DNA of 64,000 nt from assembly GCA_027019335.1 (NCBI GenBank), contig JALUWV010000035.1:1-64000 (forward strand), in the 5' to 3' direction. The stretch comes from Sulfurimonas sp. GTDB taxonomy: Bacteria > Campylobacterota > Campylobacteria > Campylobacterales > Sulfurimonadaceae. A program made the position numbers and the translations under genes. The first letter of the stretch is position 1. Every line of letters starts with the position of its first letter. The notes beneath the pieces are model-generated. The model was given only the letters and a program-made list of their open reading frames with translations. It ran no database searches and had not been told where the DNA came from. Of this stretch, positions 9,401 to 22,199 are shown piece after piece.

Positions 9401-10212
9401 CACACCTCTTTTTTTGCCATATATTGCAGTTCATCACAAGAGAATCCTGCCTCTTTTCTTGCTTGTATATTTACATTTTTAGCCCGTAAAAATCCTTGTG
9501 GATAATACTTTTGTATAATGTCAAAATATATTTCAGAAGAAACATTTTCTTTTTCACAAGCATAACGAAACCAGACATCTCCTTTTTTTACATGATCCAC
9601 TTCTTCAGCTAAAATGATTTCTAAATTGTAGATTATTTTTTCTATCATATCAGTCTTTGGCAAGCGCCTTAGTTTATCTAAAATCATCGGTGTGGCATCT
9701 AGTCCATTAGCTTCTAAGTAACGCGGTACAACTGCCATACGTTCAAGAAGTGTTTTGGTTCTTTGGCTTGCTTCAAAAAGAGCATTATGTACTGCGACAT
9801 CTCCATAGCCTGCATTTAACTCTTTTAAAAGCGATGTAAGCATTTGAAAATGGCGTATCTCATCTGCTGCCACCGCTAACCAATCAGCATAATATTGCCG
9901 TGGCAATCCCTGAAACCTATAAGCCCCATCAAGTGCTAAATCAATCGCAGAGTACTCTATGTGTGCTACGGCATGGATAAGATTGATTTGTCCTTCTCGT
10001 GTTGTGAGATTTCTACGTTTTGGTACATCTTGAGGTGAAATAATTGTGCAAATCTTTGCATACGAAGGTGTTTGAAATTCTGTCGGGGTATATTCACTCT
10101 CAAAAAATAGAGTACCTGCTTGAAACTCTTTATAAAAAGCTTCAAAGCTTTGGATTTTTTCTTCTGGGTTTTGTATTTGTAAAATTAATGCTAATTCTTT
10201 ATAATAATTCAT
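9397..10212 (-). CDS. DUF455 ferritin-like protein
   Basis: A 271-residue all-helical protein of the DUF455 family. It carries a ferritin-like set of probable metal ligands: HIEYSAID (H84, E86), DEIRHF (E118, H121) and EEVDHV (E203, E204, H207). This spacing suggests a diiron or other dinuclear metal site. The substrate is unknown; some relatives are linked to tRNA modification (MiaE-like fold). The N-terminal 60 residues are less conserved in character. It is convergent with the deaminase gene and divergent from the metallo-beta-lactamase-fold gene. Confidence 0.82.
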   Translation of the reverse strand: MNYYKELALILQIQNPEEKIQSFEAFYKEFQAGTLFFESEYTPTEFQTPSYAKICTIISPQDVPKRRNLTTREGQINLIHAVAHIEYSAIDLALDGAYRFQGLPRQYYADWLAVAADEIRHFQMLTSLLKELNAGYGDVAVHNALFEASQRTKTLLERMAVVPRYLEANGLDATPMILDKLRRLPKTDMIEKIIYNLEIILAEEVDHVKKGDVWFRYACEKENVSSEIYFDIIQKYYPQGFLRAKNVNIQARKEAGFSCDELQYMAKKEVC

Positions 10213-10225
10213 ACAAACATAATGC

Positions 10226-10231
10226 TATAAT
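10226..10231 (+). promoter_or_regulatory. -10 promoter element of the MBL-fold gene
   Basis: TATAAT preceded by TGC (TGCTATAAT, an extended -10), 21 bases upstream of the ATG at 10253. No clear -35 is seen, which fits the usual sigma-70 promoters of Campylobacterota. The short leader carries the purine-rich AAAAGAG as a likely ribosome-binding site. Confidence 0.65.
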
Positions 10232-10252
10232 TGCGATAAAAAAGAGATAAAT

Positions 10253-10846
10253 ATGCAAATAAAACGCCAAGCTATGGGTGTGTATCAAACAAACTGTTAC
10301 ATAGTTACAGTCAATGGTAAAGATTTTATCATAGATCCAGGAGTCAATGCAACACCGTGGGTTAAAGCAAATGTGACAAACCCTGTTGCTATTTTAAATA
10401 CACATGGGCATTTTGATCATGTTTGGTCAAATGCAGAGTTACAACACGATTTAGGAATCAAACTCTATACTCCAAAAGATGACATCATGCTTTTAAGTTC
10501 AAGTTCATGGATGCCAGACTTACCGCCTTCTGTTCCTGATGTAGCGATAGAAGGTAATGAAGAGCTTGATTTTGATGGAGTAAAGGTAAAATTCCGTCAC
10601 TTTCCAGGGCATTGTCCAGGGTGTTCTACCATAGAGATAGAAGATGCTATGTTTAGTGGGGATTTTATATTTAAGCGAAGTATTGGTCGGTGTGATTTTC
10701 CTTACTCTTCGCCCAAAGATATGAAAAAGTCACTTCAAAAATTTAAACAACTTGATTTTGACAAAACCATCTACCCTGGTCACGGGGAGACAACAAGCAT
10801 ACAAGAAGAACAAAAAAATTCTGACTACTGGATAAACAGCTTATGA
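10253..10846 (+). CDS. MBL-fold metallo-hydrolase (glyoxalase II-like)
   Basis: The 197-residue product has the complete binuclear metal set of the family: H51-x-H53-x-D55-H56 in NTHGHFDH, H120 in FPGHCPGC, D137 in FSGDFIF and H177 in YPGHGET. It lacks the C-terminal domain of true glyoxalase II, as do the short YcbL-like hydrolases. A thioester or persulfide substrate is possible. Its stop overlaps the start of the downstream methyltransferase by four bases, so the two are one operon. Confidence 0.9.
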   Translation: MQIKRQAMGVYQTNCYIVTVNGKDFIIDPGVNATPWVKANVTNPVAILNTHGHFDHVWSNAELQHDLGIKLYTPKDDIMLLSSSSWMPDLPPSVPDVAIEGNEELDFDGVKVKFRHFPGHCPGCSTIEIEDAMFSGDFIFKRSIGRCDFPYSSPKDMKKSLQKFKQLDFDKTIYPGHGETTSIQEEQKNSDYWINSL

Positions 10847-11436
10847 GCCATTTTGATACAAGAGCCAAAAATTGGGACAAAGGAAACACACAAGTCGCTG
10901 GAGCAAAAGTAATTGCTGATGCCATTCAAGCCAAAATCACACTCAATGATACGATGGAAATTATAGATTTTGGAACAGGTACAGGACTTTTGGGTTTTAA
11001 CATAGCCACTTCTGTGAAGCAAGTACATGGAGTAGATACATCTAGAAAAATGCTTGAAAAGCTAAAAGAAAAAAATAGTGCCTCTTTACATATTATTCCC
11101 TACCATCAAGACATTTTAGAAGAACCACTTACAGAAAAATTTGATGGATTGGTCTCATCAATGACACTTCACCATATCGAAAATGTAAGACTTTTTTTTC
11201 AAACGGTGTATAAGACACTCACAGAAAATGGATTTGTGGCGATTGCTGATTTAGAGCAAGAAGATGGGACTTTTCACTCTGATAATACGGGTGTTTTCCA
11301 CTATGGTTTTGAAAAAGAAGCCCTTATAAAAGTAGTACAAGAGTGCGGCTTTAATCATGTATCTTTTGAAAATATCAATACCATCAAAAAAACACACCGT
11401 AATTTTGGAGTATTTTTACTTATAGCATACAAATAA
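10843..11436 (+). CDS. Class I SAM-dependent methyltransferase
   Basis: A 197-residue protein with the SAM-binding glycine motif IIDFGTGTGLLG at 40-51, an acidic residue after strand 2 (HGVDTS), and the post-II segment SSMTLHHI. It resembles UbiE-type small-molecule methyltransferases in its HFDTRAKNWD opening. The substrate cannot be assigned. It is translationally coupled to the MBL-fold hydrolase and ends two bases from the convergent thioesterase gene. Confidence 0.88.
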   Translation: MSHFDTRAKNWDKGNTQVAGAKVIADAIQAKITLNDTMEIIDFGTGTGLLGFNIATSVKQVHGVDTSRKMLEKLKEKNSASLHIIPYHQDILEEPLTEKFDGLVSSMTLHHIENVRLFFQTVYKTLTENGFVAIADLEQEDGTFHSDNTGVFHYGFEKEALIKVVQECGFNHVSFENINTIKKTHRNFGVFLLIAYK

Positions 11437-11437
11437 G

Positions 11438-11917
11438 CTACTGTTCAACCGCATCCATAAGGTGTAATTTTAAGATATGTTTTTCTGTAATAACAGTTTT
11501 AAATTCACCTTCAAATACTTTTATATCTAAGACCTGTCCAACCACATGAACATTACGTTTTCTCCCCTCTTTGTGCCGTACTTTTGCGGTCATTATGACT
11601 TCATCATGAAATTTTACAGGGGATAAAAACTGACAATCACTTGCAACTAAGACAACATTTCTCTCATTGACAGCAAGCATTGCAGCATAATCGGCAGAAG
11701 AAAAGATAAATCCACCATGAATAAGCCCAATATCATCTGCCACCATTTCAGGACTTGTAATAAGCTTCACTTCAACATAGCCCTCTTCCATCACTAAAAT
11801 TTCACCATTTAGGTCTTGATTAATGCGTTCATGAGTTCTTACAAGTACCTCTTTGTCGTCCTCTTCTCGATAATCTTCTAATTCTAAATCTTCGCTATTT
11901 TGTTCATCTGAAGTCAC
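11438..11917 (-). CDS. Hotdog-fold (PaaI-like) thioesterase
   Basis: A 159-residue protein. An acidic N-terminal stretch (about 1-25, many Glu and Asp) is followed by a hotdog domain with the [17 protein letters not shown] helix region typical of PaaI/YbgC-like acyl-CoA thioesterases. The catalytic residue is not certain from sequence. It overlaps cmoB by four bases on the same strand and is probably translated after it. No acyl-CoA pathway genes are adjacent. Confidence 0.8.
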   Translation of the reverse strand: MTSDEQNSEDLELEDYREEDDKEVLVRTHERINQDLNGEILVMEEGYVEVKLITSPEMVADDIGLIHGGFIFSSADYAAMLAVNERNVVLVASDCQFLSPVKFHDEVIMTAKVRHKEGRKRNVHVVGQVLDIKVFEGEFKTVITEKHILKLHLMDAVEQ

Positions 11918-12807
11918 TTTTTATCCTTTGTTAGTCGCACATACACTCTTGCAGGGGCAGGATACCCTTCTACCGTTTTAGTGCTATCATTTGGATCAAG
12001 AAAGTCCTCTAAAGATTGTCCCTCTATCCACTCTGTTTTTCTCTGTTCATTTGCCTCTGTAACACTTGTTTGTAAAACTTCAAACTCTGAAAATCCTGCC
12101 CGTAAACACCAGTTTTTTAAGGCTTTTACTGTTGGTACATAGTAGATATTGGGTATTTTAGAGTAACTCGACTCTGGGCAGAGTGCCATCTCCCCTTCCC
12201 CTTCAATGTAGAAAGTATCTAAAATTACTTCACCTTTTTTATCAAGCCCTTTATAAAGTTGTTTTAACATTGCAACAGGGTCACTCCGATGATATAAAAC
12301 ACCTAAACAAAAGATAGTATCAAACTTCTCTTCGTAAAACTCAAGATGTTCCACACCTAGAAGTTCGTATTTTATCTCACTTTGCACAAACTTGTTTATA
12401 AAATCAAACTGTGTTTTATAAAGTGGTGAAGGGTCAAAACCAACCAATGCTTTAGGCTTATCTTCAAGCATTCTAAACATATAGTAGCCATTATTACATC
12501 CAATATCAGCAACTTTTTTATCTTTTAAATCAAAATAAGGTCGTAAGAGATTGTACTTCATATTGCTCTGCCACTCACTATCTATAAAGGTCTTTCCAAT
12601 TTGAAAAGGTCCTTTTCTCCATGGCATCAATAATTTTGCAGTTTTATAAATCGCTTCTTCATCAAACACAGCATCAATTTTAATGGTATTATCCAGTACA
12701 ATATCTGCTTTGCAGTTCTCAATCTTCTCTAATGATTCTCTTAAAGGAGCAATATTTTTCCAAGTCATCCATTTTTTACGCTCTATTCTTAGTGTTTCTA
12801 GGTTCAT
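11914..12807 (-). CDS. cmoB: tRNA U34 carboxymethyltransferase CmoB
   Basis: CmoB transfers a carboxymethyl group from carboxy-SAM to 5-hydroxyuridine 34, giving cmo5U in tRNAs that read four-codon boxes. The 297-residue product has the family segment MPWRKGPF (61-68), then [11 protein letters not shown], and the SAM-type motif [12 protein letters not shown] (99-110), all typical of CmoB. CmoA, which makes carboxy-SAM, is not in the window. It begins the cmoB-thioesterase pair. Confidence 0.93.
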   Translation of the reverse strand: MNLETLRIERKKWMTWKNIAPLRESLEKIENCKADIVLDNTIKIDAVFDEEAIYKTAKLLMPWRKGPFQIGKTFIDSEWQSNMKYNLLRPYFDLKDKKVADIGCNNGYYMFRMLEDKPKALVGFDPSPLYKTQFDFINKFVQSEIKYELLGVEHLEFYEEKFDTIFCLGVLYHRSDPVAMLKQLYKGLDKKGEVILDTFYIEGEGEMALCPESSYSKIPNIYYVPTVKALKNWCLRAGFSEFEVLQTSVTEANEQRKTEWIEGQSLEDFLDPNDSTKTVEGYPAPARVYVRLTKDKK

Positions 12808-12834
12808 TTTATTCTTTATCTATATAAATTTTAC

Positions 12835-12840
12835 TATAAT
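12835..12840 (+). promoter_or_regulatory. -10 promoter element of the cation efflux gene
   Basis: TATAAT, 27 bases upstream of the ATG at 12868, in the divergent gap between cmoB and the transporter. An AGGA ribosome-binding site lies just before the start codon. No -35 is evident. Confidence 0.6.
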
Positions 12841-12867
12841 TGTATCAAAATACCTTTAGGATATTCA

Positions 12868-13758
12868 ATGCGATTAGAAAAAAAAGCTACTCTCGTCTCT
12901 ACAAGTGTTGCTGCTCTACTAGTACTGCTCAAAATGAGTGTAGGAATTTTCAGTGGAAGTATCGCTGTTCTTGCTTCGGCGATAGATAGTTTACTTGACT
13001 TAACCGTTTCACTCTTTAACTACTTTGCACTACATACTGCTGAAAAAAATCCTGATGAACAGTTTCATTTTGGTCGGAGTAAGATAGAACCACTTGCTGC
13101 GGTCATAGAGGGAAGTGTTATCTCTTTTTCTGCACTTTTCATCCTCTATGAAGCCCTCTCCAAAATAGTCCATCCAGCAAATTTACAACAGATGAGTATT
13201 AGTATTATAGTCATGCTTTTATCACTTGGTATTACTGCATTTTTAGTAGCTTTTTTAGACTATGTGGCACAAAAGACAGACAATATGGTCATCCGTGCAG
13301 ATGCCCTCCACTACAAAACAGACCTCTTTTCTAATGGTGCTGTTTTACTTGCACTTGGACTTATCCACTTTACAGGAGAACAACTTATAGACCCTATTTT
13401 AGGTGTTCTTATCGCATTTTATATGATTTATTCTGCGATTCCTATCATCAAAGAGGGAATTTTAATGTTACTTGATGCGGCACTCGCAAAAGAAGAAATA
13501 GAAAAAATTGAGCTGATTTTACAAGATGAACCCATTATAAAAAACTTTCATTATCTACAAACTCGAGAATCAGGAAGCCATATTTATATCTCTGTGCATG
13601 CTGTCTTTAACATCAGTATTTCGCTCTATGATGCACATCTTATTTCAGATAAAATTGAGTCCAAAATCAAAGCACTTTTTCCACAAAAGAGAGTCCATAT
13701 CCTCATTCATATGGACCCTTATGATGACTCAGAACTCAATGAAGAAGATTATGAATGA
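12868..13758 (+). CDS. Cation diffusion facilitator (FieF-like) metal efflux pump
   Basis: A 296-residue inner-membrane transporter with about six membrane helices and a C-terminal cytoplasmic domain. The transport site is intact: D40 and D44 in SAIDSLLDL, and H148 and D152 in ADALHYKTD. These align with D45, D49, H153 and D157 of E. coli FieF (YiiP) at a constant offset of five. Zn(II) or Fe(II)/proton antiport is likely; the metal cannot be fixed from sequence. The stop overlaps the convergent truD gene by 10 bases. Confidence 0.92.
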   Translation: MRLEKKATLVSTSVAALLVLLKMSVGIFSGSIAVLASAIDSLLDLTVSLFNYFALHTAEKNPDEQFHFGRSKIEPLAAVIEGSVISFSALFILYEALSKIVHPANLQQMSISIIVMLLSLGITAFLVAFLDYVAQKTDNMVIRADALHYKTDLFSNGAVLLALGLIHFTGEQLIDPILGVLIAFYMIYSAIPIIKEGILMLLDAALAKEEIEKIELILQDEPIIKNFHYLQTRESGSHIYISVHAVFNISISLYDAHLISDKIESKIKALFPQKRVHILIHMDPYDDSELNEEDYE

Positions 13759-14774
13759 TTGTTTCTTTTCTTCACCTTTTTTGCCTTAAACTCTTTGCTT
13801 GCAATATTTTCTAAAAATACCGTTGCATAAGAGCCTTTTGGCAAAGTAAATGCTATCTTCATGATGTCAAAGTTATTGTTATACTCTAGTTTTAAATCTT
13901 TAGGAAAGATAATTGCTGGTCGACGTAGTCCTTTATCATATAAAAAACCATCATCATATTTTGCCTCTATTTCACCTGCTTTTGCTCTTGCACGAAAAAC
14001 ATCACGACCACATAAAAGTCCTGTAGGATATACTTTTTTTGCTTCAAAATCTTTTTGGGGCATCTTCTTTGGAGTAAAGATTTTTCCCTCAGTTGTCATG
14101 TAAATATCTCCTTCTAGGAGCATATATCTAGCATTGTTCTCTTTACGACTTAAAAGTATACGTTCTGCCAACCAGTCATTAAAAAACACACTCTGATAAA
14201 TTGAAACTAAAAACTTTTTGAGTTTTGCATCTTCTATATGTAACTCCCCATCAATCATCGCTTTTGCTTGTTCTATAGAGTCTTCATCACGACCAAAACG
14301 CTGGTAACCAAAGTAGTTTGGCAAACCGAATTTTTCTGATTTTTTCGCAAGCTTTTGGATTTGTCCTGCTTGAATTTGATTGACTTCAAACAAGTTAATT
14401 GCAAAGCGATTCCCTTGTAAATCCCCCATTCTTATAGAATGCGTATGGCGTGTTTTATCTAAGATTTTTATCTGAGGATGGCGAAACCTTTTAAGTGTTT
14501 GTTCATACTTTGCTTCAATGCTTATGTATTGTGAAGTCGTTGCATGTTTATCTTTTAAGCCTGCATAGCCGATTTTTTCAGCATTAATGTTGAGATGTTT
14601 TGCAAATGCAGCTATCATATCCCATGTCGTCAATTCTATCTTTTGTACATGAAGTACCATAAAATTTCCATTCCCTTTCCACTTTAAACCTATCTCATCA
14701 ACCACAAAATCTTCTTGATTTTGTTCAAACTTAAAATGTATTGGCTCTTTTTCATCTAAATATATTCTTGGCAT
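13749..14774 (-). CDS. truD: tRNA pseudouridine synthase TruD
   Basis: TruD forms pseudouridine 13 in tRNA(Glu). The 341-residue product has the catalytic motif GYAGLKDKHA with nucleophile D75, the FEVNQIQAGQI-type segment and NYFGYQRFG, all TruD hallmarks. The length is typical. It is nine bases downstream of ribF in a run ligA-tlyA-ribF-truD on the minus strand, with very short or overlapping junctions. Confidence 0.95.
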   Translation of the reverse strand: MPRIYLDEKEPIHFKFEQNQEDFVVDEIGLKWKGNGNFMVLHVQKIELTTWDMIAAFAKHLNINAEKIGYAGLKDKHATTSQYISIEAKYEQTLKRFRHPQIKILDKTRHTHSIRMGDLQGNRFAINLFEVNQIQAGQIQKLAKKSEKFGLPNYFGYQRFGRDEDSIEQAKAMIDGELHIEDAKLKKFLVSIYQSVFFNDWLAERILLSRKENNARYMLLEGDIYMTTEGKIFTPKKMPQKDFEAKKVYPTGLLCGRDVFRARAKAGEIEAKYDDGFLYDKGLRRPAIIFPKDLKLEYNNNFDIMKIAFTLPKGSYATVFLENIASKEFKAKKVKKRNNHS

Positions 14775-14783
14775 TTTTCTTCT

Positions 14784-15635
14784 TTATAATTGTAAAAATT
14801 TTAATTTCTTCGTAGCTATTTTTATGTCTTTTTGTATAGCTTCTTTGAGTGCTGGGAGTGTAGCAAATTTTTGGTTATCTCTTATAAAAGATACAAAACT
14901 TATACTTGCACTTGCCTCACATACTATCTCAGTATCTAAGATATGTGTCTCCACAGCAAAACTTCCATCGGTTGAAGCACGATGCCCGATAAACGAAACA
15001 GAGGGGTGAAGATGTTCTTCATCATCAACTCTTGTAAGAGTAGCATACACTCCCTCTTTTGGGAGTAAAAAACCTTCTGTTTGTATGTTGACCGTGGCTA
15101 CCAGCTCTTTTGCACCAAGTCCTTGCCCGCGTACATACTTCCCTCGGATTGTATAGTTATGTCCTAAAAAGTTATTTGCACCTTCTATATTGCCTAGCTG
15201 TAATTTTGCACGTATCTTATGCGAGTGAATTGAATCATTTTTATGTTTCACCTCATCCACCACCACAACTTCTCCTCTAAACATCTCTTTTAAATCAGCA
15301 GAAGAGTAACATCTATCTTTTCCAAAATGAAAATCATATCCGACAACAATTTTTTCTAACTTTGGAAACTTTTCTTCTAAAAAGTGTAAAAAATCAGCAC
15401 CATTAAAATGGCGAATCTCTTCTAAATCAACAAATAAAAGAGAATGGTTTGTAAAGTTTTTTCGTTCTTTTTGCGGAGTGAGGTTTGCATATCCTGTTTC
15501 TATAACAACGATTGTACCTTCTGTCCCTAGATGTTGAAAAAGTGCCTGATGTCCTAAATGCATCCCATCAAAACCACCGATTGCTATTGCTGTTGTTGTA
15601 TTCATCTGCGAATCATAACACTTTTTAGTTTGCAT
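14784..15635 (-). CDS. ribF: Bifunctional riboflavin kinase/FAD synthetase RibF
   Basis: RibF phosphorylates riboflavin to FMN and adenylylates it to FAD. The 283-residue product has an N-terminal nucleotidyltransferase domain (GGFDGMHLGHQ, then VVGYDFHFGKDR) and a C-terminal kinase domain (IRGKYVRGQGLGAKELVATVN). It is slightly shorter than the roughly 310-residue enteric form. The start is uncertain: the ATG at 15605 (MNTTTAIAIGG) fits the family N terminus better, whereas the 15635 start has an AGGG upstream. Confidence 0.92.
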   Translation of the reverse strand: MQTKKCYDSQMNTTTAIAIGGFDGMHLGHQALFQHLGTEGTIVVIETGYANLTPQKERKNFTNHSLLFVDLEEIRHFNGADFLHFLEEKFPKLEKIVVGYDFHFGKDRCYSSADLKEMFRGEVVVVDEVKHKNDSIHSHKIRAKLQLGNIEGANNFLGHNYTIRGKYVRGQGLGAKELVATVNIQTEGFLLPKEGVYATLTRVDDEEHLHPSVSFIGHRASTDGSFAVETHILDTEIVCEASASISFVSFIRDNQKFATLPALKEAIQKDIKIATKKLKFLQL

Positions 15636-15647
15636 ACGATTAAAACC

Positions 15648-18328
<2,681 letters not shown>

Positions 18329-18398
18329 CTATTAATTACTGCTAATTGTTACTTAGATGTGATATACTTCACTTTGATATAAAAAAAGGTAATACAAC

Positions 18399-20447
18399 AT
18401 GAAAAATCTCTCTATCAAAACACAAGTCCTTAGTATGATTTTAGGTGCCCTCTTACTTCTCGGTATCATTACATCTGTGAGTTCTGTTTACAAAAGTAAA
18501 AATGCCCTCCTTCAGGGGAATTTTGCGAAACTGACAACAGTAAGAGATTTTAAAAAATCGCAAATAGAAGAGTTTTTTCAAACCAATATTGCTACTTTAA
18601 AAGTTGTTTCGATGAGTAACAATGTGGAGTATTTAGTCGATGACCTTTACCGTCTTGAAGAGAAGATGGAACTGAATCCTTCAGGAAAATTCCCCATAAA
18701 AGACCCCCTTATTGACGAAACTATCGAACCTTATGACCATTTTTTTCAAACATTTATCAAAGAGTATAAATTTGAAGATATTTTACTTGTCAATGCACAA
18801 ACAGGACAAGTCCGTTATAGTGCAAAAAGAGGTAAAGATTATGGTGCCAATCTAAAAACTGGTTCCCTTCGCTCAACTTCTCTAGCAAAAGTGTATAACA
18901 AAGCTATGAAAAGTGCTAAAGCAAGCTATGTTGACATGGCACCTTATAGTGCCAATCACAATAAACCTGTCCTTTTCTTAGGGATTCCTGTAAAAATAGA
19001 AGGAGAAATAAACTCTATTTTAGTCCTTGAAATCGCAGGTTCTTCTATAAACCATGTGATGCAAAAAAGAATCGGGTATGGAAAAACACAAGAAGATTAT
19101 CTTGTAGGTTCAGACCATTTAATGCGAAGCGATAGTGTTTTAGACAAAGAAAAGCACTCTATTCTTTACTCATTTTCACACCCAGATACAGCTGCAATCC
19201 ATACCATTCCAGTCAATGCCGCACTGAGAAATGCCCCGAGTGCAACTGGTATATTTACTGAATACAACAAAGACAAAGTGCTTGCAGCCTATGCAACAAT
19301 CAAAATTGGGAATGACATTATATGGGCTATTGTTTCAGTCATTAATGAAGATGAAGTTTTAGTAACACCAAACAGTATTAGAAACTTTATTATTCTTGAG
19401 TTTATCATTATTTTTATCATTATTAGCCTCTTCTCTATTTATGTTCTCAATAATAATATGATTAGACCACTCAATAATTTCAAAAAAACCCTCTTAGAGA
19501 TTGGACAAACAAAAGATTTAACAAAATCTCTTGAGTGTGATGCTCCCGCAGAGATAGAAGATATGGCAAAAAGTTTCAATATACTTTTACATGATTTACA
19601 ACATCTCATTAACAGTGCAAAAACAACATCAACACACAATACAAATAAGGCAAATGGATTATCTTCAAATGCACATACAGTTGGTAAGAACATCGCTACA
19701 TCAGCAGATATTATTAAAGAAGCAAGTATATCTGCAAATAGAATAAATAGTGAAATCATGACGGCTATTCAAGAAGCACAAAGTAATAAAAAAGAGATTA
19801 TCAAAGCCAATAGTATGCTCAATGAAGCAAGAGATGAAATTATTACCCTTACAAACCAAGTGCAAAACTCCTCTGAGATTGAAGTGGAACTTGCGAACAA
19901 AATGGATGCACTCTCAAGTGAAGCAAGTAATGTCAAAAATGTTTTAGAGGTTATCGGAGATATTGCAGATCAAACAAATCTTCTTGCTCTTAACGCCGCG
20001 ATAGAGGCAGCACGAGCAGGAGAACATGGTCGAGGCTTTGCAGTTGTGGCAGATGAAGTCCGCCAACTTGCTGAACGTACACAAAAAAGTCTCAGTGAAA
20101 TCAATGCTACCATCAATGTTATTGTCCAATCTATCCAAGAAGCAAGTGAAAATATGAATACAAATTCTAAAGAGATACAAAATCTTGCACAAATTGCTAC
20201 AACAGTAGAAGAAAAAATCAACATTACGGTAACTATTGTAAACAATGGTACACAAGCAAGTGATAAAACAGTGCAAGACTTTGAAAATACGGGTAATGCC
20301 ATCGAAACTATAGCAAAAATCGTTACTCAGATAGACACACTTTCAGTTGAAAATGCTAAAAATGTAGCAAATATTGTCACAACTTCTCAAGAACTCTCAC
20401 AAGAGACACAAGAACTCAATACACAACTTGAAACATTTAGAACATAA
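18399..20447 (+). CDS. Methyl-accepting chemotaxis protein
   Basis: A 682-residue transmembrane chemoreceptor. TM1 is about 8-30, followed by a roughly 295-residue periplasmic sensor region (Cache-like in size), TM2 about 328-350, a HAMP linker ([14 protein letters not shown]), and a long cytoplasmic coiled coil. The hairpin tip [20 protein letters not shown] contacts CheA and CheW. There is no C-terminal CheR-tethering pentapeptide. The ligand is unknown. A poor sigma-28-like match (TAGA-N15-TTTGATAT, 18354-18380) lies 18 bases upstream of the start. It stands alone, with no che gene nearby. Confidence 0.94.
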   Translation: MKNLSIKTQVLSMILGALLLLGIITSVSSVYKSKNALLQGNFAKLTTVRDFKKSQIEEFFQTNIATLKVVSMSNNVEYLVDDLYRLEEKMELNPSGKFPIKDPLIDETIEPYDHFFQTFIKEYKFEDILLVNAQTGQVRYSAKRGKDYGANLKTGSLRSTSLAKVYNKAMKSAKASYVDMAPYSANHNKPVLFLGIPVKIEGEINSILVLEIAGSSINHVMQKRIGYGKTQEDYLVGSDHLMRSDSVLDKEKHSILYSFSHPDTAAIHTIPVNAALRNAPSATGIFTEYNKDKVLAAYATIKIGNDIIWAIVSVINEDEVLVTPNSIRNFIILEFIIIFIIISLFSIYVLNNNMIRPLNNFKKTLLEIGQTKDLTKSLECDAPAEIEDMAKSFNILLHDLQHLINSAKTTSTHNTNKANGLSSNAHTVGKNIATSADIIKEASISANRINSEIMTAIQEAQSNKKEIIKANSMLNEARDEIITLTNQVQNSSEIEVELANKMDALSSEASNVKNVLEVIGDIADQTNLLALNAAIEAARAGEHGRGFAVVADEVRQLAERTQKSLSEINATINVIVQSIQEASENMNTNSKEIQNLAQIATTVEEKINITVTIVNNGTQASDKTVQDFENTGNAIETIAKIVTQIDTLSVENAKNVANIVTTSQELSQETQELNTQLETFRT

Positions 20448-20450
20448 GGG

Positions 20451-20726
20451 TTATTGAAACAAAATCGAAACTTCACTCATCGTTGCGATGAGTGCATCTT
20501 TTGTTTCATATTTGAGTACCTTACGATTCTTAACATCTTCACCGGGTGGAGTATAATCAAACACCAAAACATACTCTAGTAGTTTCACTTTATCCCCATA
20601 CAAATCAAACCATTCTAAACTCATCTCTGCAATTTCACCTTGCATATCTATCACGACTGCAGCATACAAGCGTGTGAGATTGTCTAAACTTATTTCACCA
20701 TCTTTTGAATTATAAATCATTTTCAT
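20451..20726 (-). CDS. Conserved-looking small hypothetical protein
   Basis: About 91 residues, acidic, no signal peptide or membrane segment, with a mixed alpha/beta look. I recognise no domain. The start may be the second ATG, at 20720 (MIYNSKDG), which has AAGGA at better spacing. Either way the gene overlaps the end of the next small gene upstream, so the MFS transporter, the small membrane protein and this gene form one overlapping operon. It is convergent with the chemoreceptor. Confidence 0.65.
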   Translation of the reverse strand: MKMIYNSKDGEISLDNLTRLYAAVVIDMQGEIAEMSLEWFDLYGDKVKLLEYVLVFDYTPPGEDVKNRKVLKYETKDALIATMSEVSILFQ

Positions 20727-20961
20727 CCTTGTTTAAATTTTTTTTCATTGTGCCATTTTTCATTTTAAGATATGCAAAAAATCCAAATGTCACACCTATT
20801 ATTATAGAAAGCATTCCATAAAAGTCATCTCTCTCGTATGCCATAACAATCCAACAAGCATCTGCAAAAAGATAGACAATGACGGCTTCATAAATTTTAC
20901 CTTTATAAGTTAAAAAAGCACCCACATTTAAAAGCAAGCCTCCAAGCACAGCAAAACTCAT
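20710..20961 (-). CDS. Small membrane protein
   Basis: An 83-residue protein with about three hydrophobic segments (roughly 3-20, 24-41, 48-66) and a Lys/Asn/Asp-rich C terminus. No family is recognised; the shape resembles small YgjV/DUF-type inner-membrane proteins. It overlaps the MFS gene by four bases, so it is probably co-translated with it. The role is unknown. Confidence 0.65.
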   Translation of the reverse strand: MSFAVLGGLLLNVGAFLTYKGKIYEAVIVYLFADACWIVMAYERDDFYGMLSIIIGVTFGFFAYLKMKNGTMKKNLNKDENDL

Positions 20962-22163
20962 ACAATTTCCTCTAAATTACTCTTTTTTATAATCCATGCA
21001 AAGTAAAGACCACCGATGACAAAACCTCCTGCCATAAGAGCTGTAATACTTTCTAAAGAGATATTATGCGTTGCTAAAAAGCCAATCATAAAGGATGTAA
21101 AAGCAGCTGAACTTAAAAAAAGCATATCATTATATGCCACAATTCTACCATAATATTTTTCTTCTATATTTTTTTGTAAAAGAGTATATGTGTAAGACCA
21201 CAAGGTCGTTGTAAAGAGTCCAACAAGTAAACTTGCTCCCAAAGAAAAATAAAAGTCTGACAGAACAAAAGCCCAAATCAACACGGCGAGTGCTTGAGCA
21301 AAAAAGAGCAGTACTACGACTTTATTGTTTAAAAACTTTGATAATATCATCGGTCCAATTACCAAACCTATGGCACGCGAAGCATGTAATAGACCAAGAG
21401 CTAAAGAGGTTGCGAGTATACCTGCATAATATTTATCAACCATCAAAGCCACAAGTGCATCAAATGCAGTTAATCCTACAAAAGCATGGAGTAACATTAG
21501 TTGCCAAGAGAGCGTTTCTTTTTTTAGATAGACAAAAGTATCTTGTATCATCTCTAATATATTTTCATTTTTTTGGATTAACTCCACTTCTATTGTTACT
21601 TTATAGAGAAGGAAAAAAGCGACAAAAAACATCATACTATCAAAGATAAAGGCAAATTTTATTCCAAAAGCATACACAACGAAGCCACCTAAAGACATAC
21701 CTAAAGTATATGAAAATGACCAAATCACAGAGTGCATTTCATTTGCCTTTTGCAATTTTTTCATGGGTAAAATCTTTGGTAGCAGTGACATTTCAGTTGT
21801 AAAATAAAAAGAAGCTGCCGCCATTTTAATGAAAATCAAAAGATACAAAAGCATTAAATCTTCTACAGAATTTACAAAAATCAAAAAAAATGTTGCCAAT
21901 AACTCTATGAGTATAATCACTAACATTAATTTTTTGGGTTTCATACTATCTATGATAGGACCAGAAAAAGGAGCTTGCACAACACCTGCTAAAAAATGTA
22001 ACATCGCGACAAAAGAGATAATACCTGCAGAAACATTCATCTCTAAGAGCAGTGTATAAATAGCAATATTGCTAAACCATGCCCCAAAATAAGAGATAAA
22101 TTGAATGAGAGAAAGCCTTTGCAAAATTGGTTCTGATTTTAAAAGTTGTATATAATCATTCAT
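20958..22163 (-). CDS. MFS transporter (MFS_3/MefA-like)
   Basis: A 401-residue inner-membrane protein with about 12 hydrophobic segments and the loop GPIIDSMKPKKLM between helices 2 and 3, as in the motif-A region of major facilitator exporters. The overall pattern resembles macrolide-efflux (MefA/MFS_3) proteins, many of which have no known substrate. It leads a three-gene overlapping operon and is divergent from flaG. Confidence 0.85.
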   Translation of the reverse strand: MNDYIQLLKSEPILQRLSLIQFISYFGAWFSNIAIYTLLLEMNVSAGIISFVAMLHFLAGVVQAPFSGPIIDSMKPKKLMLVIILIELLATFFLIFVNSVEDLMLLYLLIFIKMAAASFYFTTEMSLLPKILPMKKLQKANEMHSVIWSFSYTLGMSLGGFVVYAFGIKFAFIFDSMMFFVAFFLLYKVTIEVELIQKNENILEMIQDTFVYLKKETLSWQLMLLHAFVGLTAFDALVALMVDKYYAGILATSLALGLLHASRAIGLVIGPMILSKFLNNKVVVLLFFAQALAVLIWAFVLSDFYFSLGASLLVGLFTTTLWSYTYTLLQKNIEEKYYGRIVAYNDMLFLSSAAFTSFMIGFLATHNISLESITALMAGGFVIGGLYFAWIIKKSNLEEIV

Positions 22164-22199
22164 TGATGAAAGATTAGCATAAAAATGAGTTTATTTTAT

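Noticed and set aside
18354-18380. Sigma-28 promoter for the chemoreceptor gene
   Set aside because: TAGA-N15-TTTGATAT has the right spacing but mismatches in both boxes, and the region is AT-rich enough for this to be chance; kept only as a remark.
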